From NCBI RefSeq assembly GCF_964340395.1, contig NC_135552.1, positions 6,870,994 through 6,930,993 of the forward strand: a stretch of 60,000 bases of DNA, written 5' to 3'. This stretch comes from Glandiceps talaboti (lineage: Eukaryota > Hemichordata > Enteropneusta > Spengelidae). The position numbers and the translations under genes are program-made. This document shows positions 35,723 through 49,000 of the stretch, piece after piece. The notes under the pieces are model-generated. The model had not been told where the DNA came from, searched no databases, and worked only from the letters and a program-made list of their open reading frames with translations. Position 1 is the first letter of the stretch; every line of letters begins with the position of its first letter.

Positions 35723-36465
35723 AGATGCTATAAAGTACCCTGGTATTGTCCAGATCACATTGAGAGCTAATTGAAATAATCATGGTTGTCTGGCTATCAC
35801 TCACTATAATCAGCCTGTAGTTTATTAACAGAAAACACCGTTTACAAACGGACTATAGCTAGTTAGAAATGCCACATATTAGGTTTATAACTGAAAGATT
35901 GTACATTTATTATAATATACCACTTGACACGAATGCTAAAATGAGTGTGTAACGTAGAGGAGTCCTTTACATTTGTGTTAAGCACTGTAAAAAATCGTTA
36001 TTAAGTCAACTATTTGTGATTTGGGTCTAAATCATGGTTTGCTACGAACTGTCGGATGCCATACACATTAATTACCTAAATGTTTACATTCCTGATCACC
36101 ATGGAACATCTGCTGTAAACAATGTAAATATTATATACATTTAAGCACGCCATATTTGGGCATATTAGGATACCATTCTGTGCAGGTTTGATAATGTAAA
36201 TAATTTGTAAATTTGTCTTCTTTTCATCAATGTGTCGATATGACGGCATTAGGGTTCGATATTTATGTGTATCATATCTCATTTTTCATCCTGATGTTAG
36301 GAAATGTTGTACATGTGTCTTGTAATACAAATAAGTATGTACATATATATGACATGATACTATGAATGCTCGGGAATGACTAATTAACATTATGTACACG
36401 CCTAACACAATTAAGTGTTTTTCAACCAATGTTCCAAGTAAATTGATCGATCAATCAATTAATTA

Positions 36466-36468
36466 ACC

Positions 36469-36516
<48 letters not shown>

Positions 36517-36521
36517 GCTTT

Positions 36522-36556
<35 letters not shown>

Positions 36557-36574
36557 GACTGACTGACTGACTGA

Positions 36575-36615
<41 letters not shown>

Positions 36616-36702
36616 TGACTGACTGACTGACTGACTGACTGACTAGCTTACTAACTAACTGATTTGAGTGAGTGAGTGAGTGAGTGAGTGAGTGAGTGAG
36701 TG
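36466..36702. repeat. Compound tetranucleotide microsatellite
   Basis: An ordered series AACT, GACT, GGCT, GACT, then GAGT units. Each block differs from the previous one by a single base, a clear case of point-mutated units expanding in turn. Confidence 0.95.
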
Positions 36703-37052
36703 GGTTACTCCCTTACATATCTGCTAAATGTACCCGGTTACTTGCTGATATCTTCCATGGTATTAACTTTAACAAGTCGTGATAAATATCAATCTGGCAA
36801 TGATAAGTAAGTTTAGAAATAGTTTTACTGAATATCCAACTCCTTTCATAAACTCAAACATTAAACTATCTACAGAAAATAGAATTTGACAATAAGAAAG
36901 TTGTTTGTCTGGACCATGTTTTGATAGTCACATTATCAGAACACTTAGTCTCTCTCACCTTAGACTTTGGAAAGTCGCTCACTAGTACTACATCCATCCC
37001 ACCTAGAACCTACCTAACTACAAGAATACTAGTATACATGTAAATCGTACCT

Positions 37053-37290
37053 CAATCTGATTAAAATCCGATGTAGATGTCGGCTAATCGTTCATTGCTA
37101 TTTTACCTTCGTTATTTTGCCTGAATTGACCTTCTTGGTACATGTTTACATTGTTTAGCCTGATCGCCTCCTCTACGCATCAGGCTAAAAAATGTAAACA
37201 TGTACCAAGAAGGTCAATGCAGGCAAAATAACGAAGGTAATATAGCAATGAACGATTAGCCGACATCTACATCGGATTTTAGTCAGATTG
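37053..37290. mobile_element. 238-bp foldback element with 9-bp target duplication
   Basis: The arms of about 105 bp are near-perfect inverted repeats: CAATCTGATTAAAATCCGAT at the left end and the reverse complement of CAATCTGACTAAAATCCGAT at the right end, around a short centre near 37170. ATCGTACCT flanks both ends directly (37044-37052 and 37291-37299), a 9-bp target-site duplication. Long inverted termini with a 9-bp duplication are typical of Mutator-like elements. No ORF lies inside, so it is non-autonomous. Confidence 0.85.
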
Positions 37291-37782
37291 ATCGTACCTC
37301 TACTGCTTCATACAAACTTAACGCGATTGAAGAGACGGTCCTCTAGATTGCTTATTTGATAATATACAACTGACTACTAAAATACATCAGTGAATTAAAA
37401 GCCATACTAGATATTATTGTGTTTATATGAATGACAGTTGACCAAATACGTGGTTGTTTATGCTACAGTATCAGTAGGACGTCTCACAGGTCAACGAATC
37501 TTGGAATCTAATGGAGACAATCCCCCATCTTGACAGTTATGGATTGGTATATGTCTTGTGATGGATCTTGATAGTGTAGTAGGGACGTGGTACACATGTA
37601 AACGAGATTTGTACGCCTTGTGTCATGATTACATCTCGTACGTTTATTTGAAAGTTATTCAAGTGTGTGTTCATTGCAATGTTGAGAAAAAAAACATTAA
37701 TTTAGTTCAGTCTTACCAGGGATTGTTGTGGTCCCTTCGGTTTATATCTCTTTTAATATTAAACGTTTATTTGTTTACAATA

Positions 37783-37826
37783 CGCGCGCATGCGCGCGCA
37801 TACACACACACATAAATACATGTACA

Positions 37827-37858
<32 letters not shown>

Positions 37859-37905
37859 CATACATACATACATACACACATATACATACATACATACTTA
37901 CTTAC
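37783..37905. repeat. GC-palindromic / CATA microsatellite
   Basis: Alternating CG and CA steps (CGCGCGCATGCGCGCGCA, a Z-DNA-prone pattern) lead into CATA repeats. Confidence 0.9.
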
Positions 37906-39590
37906 ATATAACAACAGTTATATATATGTATATATACGATAGCTGTATTTTTTTAAGTCATAGTGCACGTGATCTAGCTTGTTCGATACATGACTAGAAT
38001 ACAATATTGTATGCATATCATACACATGCTGCGTATAATATGAAACGAGGTATCATATGAAAATTTGTAGAAGTCCTTGTCAGCATTCCTAGGTCCTGAG
38101 TTATTAAATCAACTGACAGTCTCTAGATAGATGAAGTGATCTTTTATTGCATTCTATCTATTTATTATGATCATTAATATTATCAAATTGTTGGTGTTTT
38201 CACTGTGAAAAAATATTTAAAAGTATTTTACAATGTATATTTCATGGTAATAAAATGCTCTTTCATTGTTGGCTTTACATAGAGAAGTGGTGATTTTGTG
38301 TTTAATATTTAAGGTTTGTGCGTCATTTAGATTTGTTGCCATGACAACTTTGGATGTGTTGCAGAATACTGACATATATGTATATGAAATGTAATACGAG
38401 TAAGGTGGGGTATGGGTGGGTGGGAATGAAGAGTACTTTTTGAACGTGCAATAGTTTTGAAGTCGACATTCCATCTTAATTTGCGACAGATTATGACTTG
38501 TCCACTGCTGATCGAAGCAGGTACATAGATCGACTGTATGTGACTTGTTTAGGCCATAGGAAGTACATGTATATATTAATCATATAAATTTAGAAACAAA
38601 AACATAATAATCACGTGATTTATATAAAGAAACTTGAAAAATAGATTTTCATGCATTAGAGATGATTACTATGCATTTTCATGCAAATGAGCTTATTAGT
38701 ATACATTTCCATGCAAATGAGCTGATTAGTATGCATGATCGTGATATTGTGATAATTGTATTCATTCTTAAGCTTAAACAATGTGACAGGTGTACAATTT
38801 TGATATTTTGGTTACAATTCACGAGTGTTTGGTTTCAACAAAGGGATCTAATGAATGAACAGCTGTGACATCCATAGCAAGAAACAAGTGGAAAGGTAAG
38901 TCATGATATATTAGATTACATTTTCTCATACAACTTCTTGCATATAGTTTATATATAGCATGAACATTGGCCTGTCTCTGGCACCTTTTGTGATAAACAT
39001 CTGATTATTTACATATTCATGTCAATACATACAGATAGACGTGTTCCTTTAGAAAAATGCTTTTTATTTTTGTACTAAAGTACAAATATTATAAATATAC
39101 TGAAAAACATTGTCTATCTAAAAGAAAATGCCCATTTGTAATACAATAATGTTAAAATAAAATACTACCCCATGTGCAGTACACTTGTTGTGGACTATAT
39201 ATAGACTTGTACTAAAGTAACAGGTCTCATATTCTTAATATTTCTCAAATAAGAAATTACAGAACACATAGAACTTCTCGCATAACTCATATTACTTTAT
39301 GAAAAATGTTTTTTATTAAACAGCAAGACATTGAGTGGCACAGCTTGTAACTTTTCAGCTCAATTGCACTCATAAATACACACCGAAATTAATTTAAGAG
39401 TGAATCAGCTTTGGCACAGTATGATAGAGTGAAGCAAATAAAATGAAGCTAGGTCACGAGGACTGATGTTTTTTTCACATTTTTGGTAGCTCAAAAATGA
39501 TATCATGTTGTCTTTTATTATTTATCATTTAATATAAATACCTGGTGAGACCTCTACTGCTGATTTGACATGTTTTATTATACACCTGCT
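37906..39590. other. Intergenic sequence with an octamer-bearing repeat
   Basis: No gene was recognised. Near 38646-38735 a ~32-bp unit is repeated three times. Two copies carry ATGCAAATGAGCT, which contains the POU-factor octamer ATGCAAAT. Confidence 0.5.
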
Positions 39591-39596
39591 ACTTCA

Positions 39597-39610
39597 CTGC
39601 CATCTAGTGG
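39597..39610 (-). promoter_or_regulatory. CTCF-consensus motif
   Basis: On the minus strand the sequence reads CCACTAGATGGCAG, a full match to the CTCF core consensus CCASYAGRKGGCRS. It lies about 2.5 kb beyond the FBXL4 stop codon. CTCF is known across bilaterians; occupancy here is inferred only. Confidence 0.5.
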
Positions 39611-40265
39611 CAGTTAATGAACACAGTCTAGAGAGGTTCTAATCAAATGCTCTCAGTAATGCTTTCATGATTCTAGTTGTGTAAAATTGGTTTAAACAAT
39701 TTTCAACAAAGTAGTGATAAAGTTACCTTTTTTTGGAATCTTGTTTTGAAGCAACTTTGTAGCTATTTTCAACATGTGTTATTAGTTGAACTAATTTAAG
39801 GATATGTGAAACAAAAGTAGCCATTGAAATCTATAGAGTTACAGACTGTGGCCCATTAATCAGTAACCCTAATTAAAGCTTTCAGCACTCTCATGTACTA
39901 GATTGTTAACATGGAAGTGATCAAGAAGACACCATTTTTTTTTACTTCAACATTTCAAGTGCACAGAATGATGAGGCATCTGTTATGTAATTTAGTCAAT
40001 TATACACACCTCTATAGACAGAGTTACAACTGGTCACTAAGTAAACATTGTATGTGGTGACGCAGCCTTTAACTACAATTACTGTTCTAATTAGATTTCC
40101 CATTACCAAGTGAATCTTTGTGTTTGCATATATTGTAATATCATTGTAAATACTGCCATATATTATGATAATATATATAACATAATCATTATCTGTATAA
40201 GTAAATAATGTACCTATTAGTCATCAAATCACCTCGTCATCCATTCATCTGACTGTTCTACTACA

Positions 40266-40279
40266 CCTCTAGAGGGCGC
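40266..40279 (+). promoter_or_regulatory. CTCF-like motif, one mismatch
   Basis: CCTCTAGAGGGCGC differs from the CTCF core consensus at position 3 only. It is oriented away from the motif at 39597. Confidence 0.35.
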
Positions 40280-40898
40280 ACTTGGAAAGCTCCGCTCCGT
40301 TATGATCTTTATAAGTTGAATAAACTTAGCTGAGCTTATCACAGTTTAACACGGTTTAACACGAGTTTTTTACACCTTGACTAAAGTAATTTCTTTGTCT
40401 TTGTATATTGGAATACCTTACATTCAAAAACTACTAACAATATGTATAACGTATATTTGCATATTTCAAAATTACAAATTTTTTTCATTACTATTTTCAA
40501 AAAATCACACTACATTCTCGTTATTACATACATGATACATATTTGATTTAAAAACCATACATCAGATTAAAACATATTTCAATAGTGTAAATATATCTAT
40601 CATATATATACAATTAATACAACAAATCTATTAAAATCACAGCACACTGCCTCTAACCTGTAAATACTTAAATACCCTGCATTTTTCTAAAATACAAAAA
40701 AAATCCTCTTTTTAACAATTTATGCAACTTTTTTTTCAAATGATCATTTCCTTGGAATTGAGCAACATCAGTCGTCAAAGATAATGCAGCGCCAAACTTA
40801 ATTTAAAAAAAATGAAAACGCTAAAATGTAAACATATATGAAGCTATCTGAATGTGATGTCATACTGCAGTTGGGAATATGCCAGTCATCAGCAGTTT
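40280..40898. other. AT-rich intergenic sequence
   Basis: No gene or array was recognised. Confidence 0.45.
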
Positions 40899-40967
40899 AG
40901 TGGCCAAACTAGTAGAATCTTTTGTCTTTCTGCCAGAAAGACAAAAGATTCTACTAGTTTGGCCACT
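40899..40967. repeat. Perfect 69-bp palindrome (34-bp arms, 1-nt centre)
   Basis: AGTGGCCAAACTAGTAGAAT and the following 14 bases are mirrored exactly in reverse complement around C40933. The right arm begins a dispersed repeat (40934 to about 41230) related to 49870-50060, so the left arm looks like a recent inverted copy of the repeat's end. Confidence 0.9.
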
Positions 40968-41230
40968 GTTCAACAGCCTAGAGACCAGAAGCCTGAGGGT
41001 TGTTTCTAGTTGTACATTGTATTATCATAGCCTTAGTCCACAAAATCAACATTTCCAAGTGTTTCACAGCAAATGTTGGTTGCATTCTCAACCAGTCAGA
41101 AAAATTGTGGACATTTTTCAAATGAAGTAAATTTCATGAACTTTCATGAATGTTTTAGTCCCATTTCCCATTTTGTTGACTGCCTAATATACTGCCATGT
41201 GACGCCGGGCCCTATTTTGCCATATCTGGC
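40934..41230 (+). repeat. Dispersed repeat, copy A (see 49870)
   Basis: It shares AGACAAAAGATT, TTTGGCCACT, a central AGTCAGAAAAAT-like block and CATTTTGTTGACT followed by TGCCATGTGA with 49870-50060. Identity is moderate. Confidence 0.5.
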
Positions 41231-42002
41231 GTGCCCTCTTGTAACAGTTATTTTGAACATAACTGGAAAGTGGGGAACCAGAATCAGTATTGCTTTAAAA
41301 ATTTCCCTTTAGTCCAATGGTTGAACCATATATTGCTGCAATCTTTTTACATAAAATTCATTCTAAAATACTACCATAAAACTGCACATATCAAACTTAT
41401 GGTTTAAAATATGAATATGTTTTTAGCAAAAAAAACCCCCCAAAACCCTTTCACTCAAGTTTTTCTTCTTCTGATATTCCATTCTCAAAATTGTGTGTGA
41501 CTGTAACAACAGTGTAAAAAAAAGGATTTACAAAAACTCAACAAAAACAGAATAAAATAAAAATAAATAAAAGTAAAAATCTGAACTTAAAATAAAATGG
41601 ATAATCATAATGGTTCATTTGGTAATATTTCAGAATTATGAACTTTGTTGTGATATGCAAATTATGACTGTTTTTGTTTTACCAAGATGTACATGTCCAA
41701 GGTTGAGACAAACTCAAAGATATACAAAATATATATATTTTTAAATCCCTGCTTCCTGACAAAAAAAATAATAAATACAAAGAACGTCATGTAATTAACT
41801 ACTTTTCAAGCCTTTCATAGTGAGTGTATGACTTTAAGAAAATACAAACTTCACAAACATTTTCAATAAAACATTTTTTCAAGTATATTACCCTCACTAA
41901 AACTGTTTTCAAGTACGTTACTCCCTCTAAAACTGTTTTTAAACATAAAACATATTTGAGCTATTATTGGATAAGAATTGCTAACACCAATATTCACAAT
42001 TC

Positions 42003-42160
42003 TCTTTTGACTTTCCAAAATTATTTTCTTTCAAGATGGTGCTAGTGTCTTCTGTCATCATCAGTGTGTAAAACTCTTTTTGATATTCCAACCCATTTTC
42101 TTCCAAGATGCTAGCGCTGCTACTGTCTTTTTTTTATCAATGTGTAAAACTCTTTTTCAG
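42003..42160 (-). repeat. Two-copy ~75-bp duplication across the FBXL4 stop codon
   Basis: The 3' end of FBXL4 exon 16 (AAAAAGAGTTTTACACATTGA on the minus strand) and the following UTR, CAAGATG and GCTAG blocks recur about 75 bp downstream as AAAAAGAGTTTTACACACTGA. The second copy lies in the 3' UTR and leaves the authentic stop intact. Confidence 0.65.
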
Positions 42161-42266
42161 TGCGACTTGTGGGAAGGTTTCTTTCAAAGATAACACAGTG
42201 ACCAAGTCCAGCAGTAAACAGAAAGACACATCAAACAGAGTAAGGGGCTTGCAGTTTTCCAATACC
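42137..42266 (-). CDS. FBXL4: FBXL4 coding exon 16 with stop
   Basis: 130 nt to TGA at 42137-42139 (TLFDVSFC, then LKKSFTH). Acceptor TTTTTTTCTCAG. The 3' end is duplicated just downstream. Confidence 0.95.
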
Positions 42267-42943
42267 CTGAGAAAAAAAGAAAGGAATATAGAATATCATA
42301 ATAAATTTGTTACATTAAATGTACATCATTACTTAATATCTCAGACTGAGTTAATATGCACCAGTGAATACTGCTATTGATACACATGCAAAATATTGGC
42401 ATTGCAGTATGTAAATCAGTATGCAAGTATTTATATGAAATTAAGTAAATATAATAAAGACAGAAATTATGAGATAACAGCATAACTCAATGCTGTGCGA
42501 GTACAAGTGTGGGTATTTTGGGTATTTGCCCTCATGTTTGCAGCATTTTCTGCCACATAACTCATATTGAATGGGGTTCAAAACCCGACCACAGTGTTAA
42601 GAGGCAAGTAGTTTAACCACTTGGCCACCGACAACCTTATAAGAGTTTATCAATGTGACAGATTTACAAACCTTGAGACACTAGTAGGTGTTACCACTCG
42701 GTTTCCTAGTATGTCTAGTTGTTCCATGTCATGAGAAAATTCAGCAATTGCATTAAGGTCAGCGTCACAAACAGACCTGGCAAATATGGAGTGAGAATAT
42801 ATATATTGTGAAAATACTGATAACATTTATCCAGTATGCTCTCATAAAGAGAAATATACAATGAATGAGAATCTACTTAGCTAATAGTGAAACTACAATT
42901 CATGTACAGGTTAGAACAAGAGAGAGGGGGAGGGAGGGAGGGA

Positions 42944-43019
<76 letters not shown>

Positions 43020-46000
43020 CGGACTGACAAATGACACAGTCAAGTATTTCATCCACTTTTTTTCTTTGATACAACAGTAACGGTAAATTTAAAAACAGCA
43101 TACAGCATGCAAGTCGGTTGTATGTGATTGTCTCAAACATAATCAAATCTGTAAAATAAACAACTTACCGATTAGCTGTTAGAAACAATTTCTTCAACTT
43201 CTTACAATGACGTACAAGGTTTACAAAGCACTGTGTACTGGAGTTCAATTCCGTGCTGCAAAATACAATATGATAATGATTGAGTTTGCATCCACCAGAG
43301 TTGCATGGTGAGATTTATATTTAAAAGAAACTGATAAGCAATTTTGTCACCAATTATATGTATGACAATATCCAGTGATACATTTTTTGTCTCTATCCCT
43401 ACCCCGATCTTAACCCAAACACCAACTCCCTAGTTTGAAAACAAAAAGTGTCCTTGATGCACTGTTTGTCCATTGTTCTCCATTCTTATCCTTTTTTACT
43501 TCACTTTGTTATTTTCAAGTAATAACATGTATTCATTTCATCATTTGACCCTTGACCTTGACTATATCTGTGACAGCCTTACAAACAAAACCTGTATACA
43601 TGTACATTAATAAACTGAATATTGACACATGGTTTAGTGAGCAGAAGAACAATATAAAGTCATTCTTAGCAAGTTATCACACAACACAGAAATGCTGCAT
43701 GTGCCAAAAAATCCAGTTCTACAAGCTTCTATCGACCTTTGTCTCAGTTTGCCTTATAAGTGAAACATTTGACTTACCACCATCCAACATCAAGTTCAAG
43801 GAGTTGATGACAATTATGTACCAATGCCCTCAGTCCTATGTGAGACAGTGTTCTTGTTCTCCAGACATCTAGAGATTTTAGATTCCTACAAAGAAATAAT
43901 TAGAGTGGGAAAAAAAATGTCATTGTAGATTACATTCTAATAAGGAGAGTTAATATATCTGACCATAGAAAATTACATGACTGTAATGGCTTTCATTGGT
44001 CTGAAATCTGATCTTGGTGAGTATGCATCTTTCCAGAAAAATCTGCAAACATGGGTTGGTTGATATTACCATGTAAGGTGAAGTAGGGCACACTGTGCAA
44101 ATGGACCACTTTTTATAGAAAAATCTCTAAACATGTGTTGGGAGTGATACTACCATTATATGGTGCAGTAGAATGCACTGCCCAAATGGGTCACTTTTTA
44201 ATGAAAAATATCTAACATGGATTGGGAGTGATACTACCATGTAAGGTGAAGTAGGATACACTGCCAAAATGGGCCACTTTTTATTGAAAATGTTTTAAGC
44301 ACGAGTCCTCCACATTTCCATTTGCCCTTTAATACTGGGGCTGAGTGTGCTTGTTCGATGCCTAAGAATTATCTAAGTGTTCCTGGCTATTAAAAATGAC
44401 CTGTACATTGTACATTGTATATTATTCTCTGAAGAGCCACACAATTTTTATTCAAAGGTCTGCAGTGTTTATATTTACCTTAGTCATGGGTTCTTTTTTC
44501 TTTGGAAAAACATCCTAACTCTCATAGTGGACATACACAATACATACCTACAATTGTGCCTAACTCTCATAGTGGACATACACAATACCTGCCTACAGTT
44601 GTTGCCTAACTCTCATAGTGGATGTAACAATACCTACCTACAGTTGTTGCCTAACTCTCATAGTGGAAATACACAATACCTGCCTACAGTTGTTGCCTAA
44701 CTCTCATAGTGGATGTAACAATACCTACCTAGTTGTTGCCTAACTCTCATAGTGGACATACACAATACCTGCCTACAATTGTGCCTAACTCTCATAGTGG
44801 ACGTAAACAATACCTACCTACAGTTGTTGGCTAACTCTCAGTGCATGTAAGTAATTGGCCCAAAACTGACCAAGTACGGGCAGAGTTACGAGCTCGCAAG
44901 TCTCAAGTACGAGTGACGTCACTCATACAGAATGAACGTACACGTACGCTGCATATCACACTTACACATGTTACATGCACTCTCAGACAAATGAAACGTA
45001 CCGTACTACATAGAAACCCTTTTTAATGAATTGTACTTATTTAATACTAAAACTAAATACAGAGTTGAATATAAGATTGTTGAATTGAATATGTGTAGAA
45101 TAAATCAAAAAACGTATTTACAAGAAAGACAACGACGTGGTGGACAGCTGATAAGAACGTATTGTTGTCATGGTTGCATCTATAAATAGTGTTCACTGAC
45201 ATGTAAATGTAATCAAATTGTACCAATGTGTATAAAACGATGTGTCCGCAATTTAGCCACTCAATGAGAAGAAAAAATAAAGTTCAGAAAAACGAAGTCA
45301 GGGGTTTCTGTTTCATTGCACGGCTGTCTGCTGCTTTTCTGGGTAAACTACGGAGCAATAACAACTGGGTAGGTTCACAATCAGGCTGCGACTCTAGCCA
45401 TAACAAACACGGAGAAAGCATAGCTGCCGCTTCGCCGTGCAATGGTACTGGTTCACACGGGACATCTTTTTCGGCTTTTTAGGTTCACGATCGAATGAGG
45501 ATTCCTTCATAGACATCGCAGATTTATAGGTAGGCCGAAGCTGAAAAAGTTTTACACCTTTGAAAATCTTTATTGGAAAAAGAAACGAAACTCCTTTCAC
45601 TTCTGACCGACAATCATCTTTTCGGTATCGCAGTCAATCATCAATGGTTGCGTTACATCTCATGCCGACAAGTTGTTTGAAAGTCGCCACTATAGTCAGA
45701 GTGTGACATGCCGTTCTCACCATTTCACAATCATCTCAAATCTTTTATGAATCATACAAAAGACAACGGGGCGGTCAATAGGAGAACAACTTTATTGAGA
45801 TGTTATTGAAGGTGTGATCGTTCCAATGCACCCGATGCAGTCGTCTTTTGCTCACGTCATTCAAGTGGTGGACAGTGATTTTATGCACACTGTAGCTCCA
45901 AGACAAACCGCGCTCATTCACAAGTCGATCGTCATTCATCAAACTTCAAATTTTTACCGAAACATTACTTTGATATCAGAACAACAAATTTTTTCGTGGG

Positions 46001-49000
46001 ACACGTAGTCAGCTCGGATGACCGATCAATTCAGATATTCGCCACGTACTCGCGGAATACGACAAGCGTGAGTCCTCTGCGTACTCATCGAAAATTAGGC
46101 CAACTGCAAGAGTATGACGTCACCCATATATGGAAATTATGACTTCTGACGTCACTCGTACTTGAGACTTACGAGCTCGTAACTCTGCCCGTACTTGGTC
46201 AGTTTTGGGCGAATTACATACCTCCTCAGTGGACATACACAATACCTGACTACAATTGTGCCTAACTCTCATAGTGGACATACATGTACACAATACATGT
46301 ACATACCTACATTTGTTGCCTAACTCTCATAGTGGACATACACAATGCATACCTACAATTCTTGCCTAACTCTCATAGTGGATGTAAACAATACCTACCT
46401 ACAGTTGTTGCCTAACTATCATAGTGGATGTAAACAATACCTACCTACAGTTGTTGCCTAACTATCATAGTGGACGTAAACAATACTTACCTACAGTTGT
46501 TGCCTAATGCTATCAAGACATCATCACAGTTTTCTATACCAACACAGGATCCAATATTTAAATACTCAAGGTCTGGAAGACACCTGAAATACAAATTAGA
46601 ATAATATATGTATAATAAAGCCTTTAAGTTAGTATAGTTTAGTATGATGCATAATGTTGAATCTCGACTGACCATTTAGAACTACATTGGCTGCAACTAA
46701 GACATTTTTTTTCATCAAGCAACTAAAAGATATAATATAATCAATTTTATCTGTAGGTTGTGTACTGACAGGTTTACATAGTGCGCAAAAGCTTGATTTT
46801 GAATCTGGTTGCATATTAGTTTGATTTTCCTTGATGCCTATATATGGTAATGCTAATTAAATATTCAATATCAATGAAAAAACTAGGTCAGACACATTTA
46901 GCCATGTCATGTATTTTTTCATGGTGAGTCTCACGAATGTCAAGTTTATATGCAAATTCAACATGTTCTGGTTGATGGAAGCACTGAGTTTAGGGTCCAT
47001 ACTGTAAACTATAAATTCATCACATTTGTACCGTGTTGTGTGTGCACAGCTACACACACAAGTTTAACTACAAATGATTGACTACACCTCAGAGTTTGTA
47101 ATAGTCAGAAGGAAGTCATTACCATCTAACAAAACACTTTCAAAACTATACAGCTGGAATGATGCAGACTCGGTGTTTCACTCATGTATAACATGACATT
47201 TATTACACACCCTCTGAAAACTTCTATATGCAAAAGAAATAATCACATAAGTGCCATGCGTAGTGGAGATGTAGAAGTAGTCAAGTTGAAATGTTGATTA
47301 TCAGTTATAAAATAAACAATTGAAGCCATTAAAATCATCAAGTCCATGTGTAATGTTATCATTAGAACTTAAACCCGTTTTTACTGTACACACTGTGAAA
47401 GAATAGCAATGCCTATCAGTGTTCAATGTGATTGGGCAAAGGATCCTGCTGTGTGTGTTGTGTCTCAGTTGTTGTTAGCCTAGAATTGAAATATGTCTAT
47501 CTTTGTTTTAAAAAATGGAATGTCCCATGAGTGAAACACTAAGCCTACATCATTTTAGCTATAATACTATCATTATGTCTAATTAAACACTTTCAAAAAA
47601 TTGGTCCAGTTTCTTAAATCTAGCCCAGCTTTAAGAAACAAAGATAACAACACAGGAACTATGTCTCCATGACAACAGGACTAGTATGTCTATTACCTTA
47701 AGATATTAATCAGTGTTTCGTCTTCAATACGACAGCGGTAGAGATTCAATGTTTGTAAATTAGTCAGTTTACAGATGTGTTCAAATGCTGAGTTGTCCAG
47801 ATCGACACAAGACTGTAGATCTAACTCTGTGAAAGAAATGTTGAAGATCAGGATCAGAAACAAGTTAACATTGGACAGGGATATGAAAGATAAAAAAAAA
47901 GAGAGAGAAGATTTTGAACGGCAAACTCCAACCCAGTCTCAGTTAAAATTAACCCACCCTCTACTGGGGATTAGGGTGGGGGTGGGGGTGCTGGAGGGGT
48001 GGGGGTATTTATTTGTACACTAAAAACTACAAGTTGGGGAAAATAGGATTAAAAAGAAAATATTGTCAGTGGCAATTGAACACTTTTGTTAAAAGTTAAG
48101 AACAAAATGATCTAAAAATCTATTTGTGTCATATTTCAAAATGGCCACCAAATACTGTGTTTATGGTAAGGGAAAATAATACAACAAGTAACACTAAAGT
48201 AAAGCACTTTCACTATGTGCTACACTCATTTATAGCATTCATATTACAATCAGTAACAGTGAAGCAAAGCACTTTCTCTATGTGCTACACTCATTTATAG
48301 CATTCATATTACAATCAGTAACAGTGAAGCAAAGCACTTTCTCTGTGCGACACTCATTTATAGCATTCATATTACAATGAGTAACAGTGGAGTAAAGCAC
48401 TTTCTCTATGTGCTACACTCATTTATAGCATTCATATTACAATGAGTAACACTAAAGTAAAGCACTTTCTCTATATGCTACACTCGTTTACAACATTCAT
48501 ATTACAATGAGTAACACTGAAGTAAAGCACTTTCTCTATGTGCTACACTCATTATAGCATTCATATTACAATGAGTAACACTGAAGTAAAGCACTTTCTC
48601 TATGTGCTACACTCGTTTACAACATTCATATTACAATGAGTAACACTGAAGTAAAGCACTTTCTCTATGTGCTACACTCGTTTACAACATTCATATTACA
48701 ATGAGTAACACTGAAGTAAAGCACTTTCTCTATGTGCTACACTCATTATAGCATTCATATTACAATGAGTAACACTGAAGTAAAGCACTTTCTCTATGTG
48801 CTACACTCGTTTACAACATTCATATTACAATGAGTAACACTGAAGTAAAGCACTTTCTCTATGTGCTACACTCGTTTACAACATTCATATTACAATGAGT
48901 AACACTAAAGTAAAGCACTTTCTCAATGTGCTACACTCGTTTACAACATTCATATTACAATGAGTAACAGTGGAGTAAAGCACTTTCTCTATGTGCTACA

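Noticed and set aside
42574-42627. A true tRNA gene
   Set aside because: The A and B boxes are good, but no cloverleaf with a proper acceptor stem could be drawn, and a SINE body follows.
42865-43146. Arg-Glu and Leu-Ser repeat ORFs
   Set aside because: GA microsatellite translations in intron 14.
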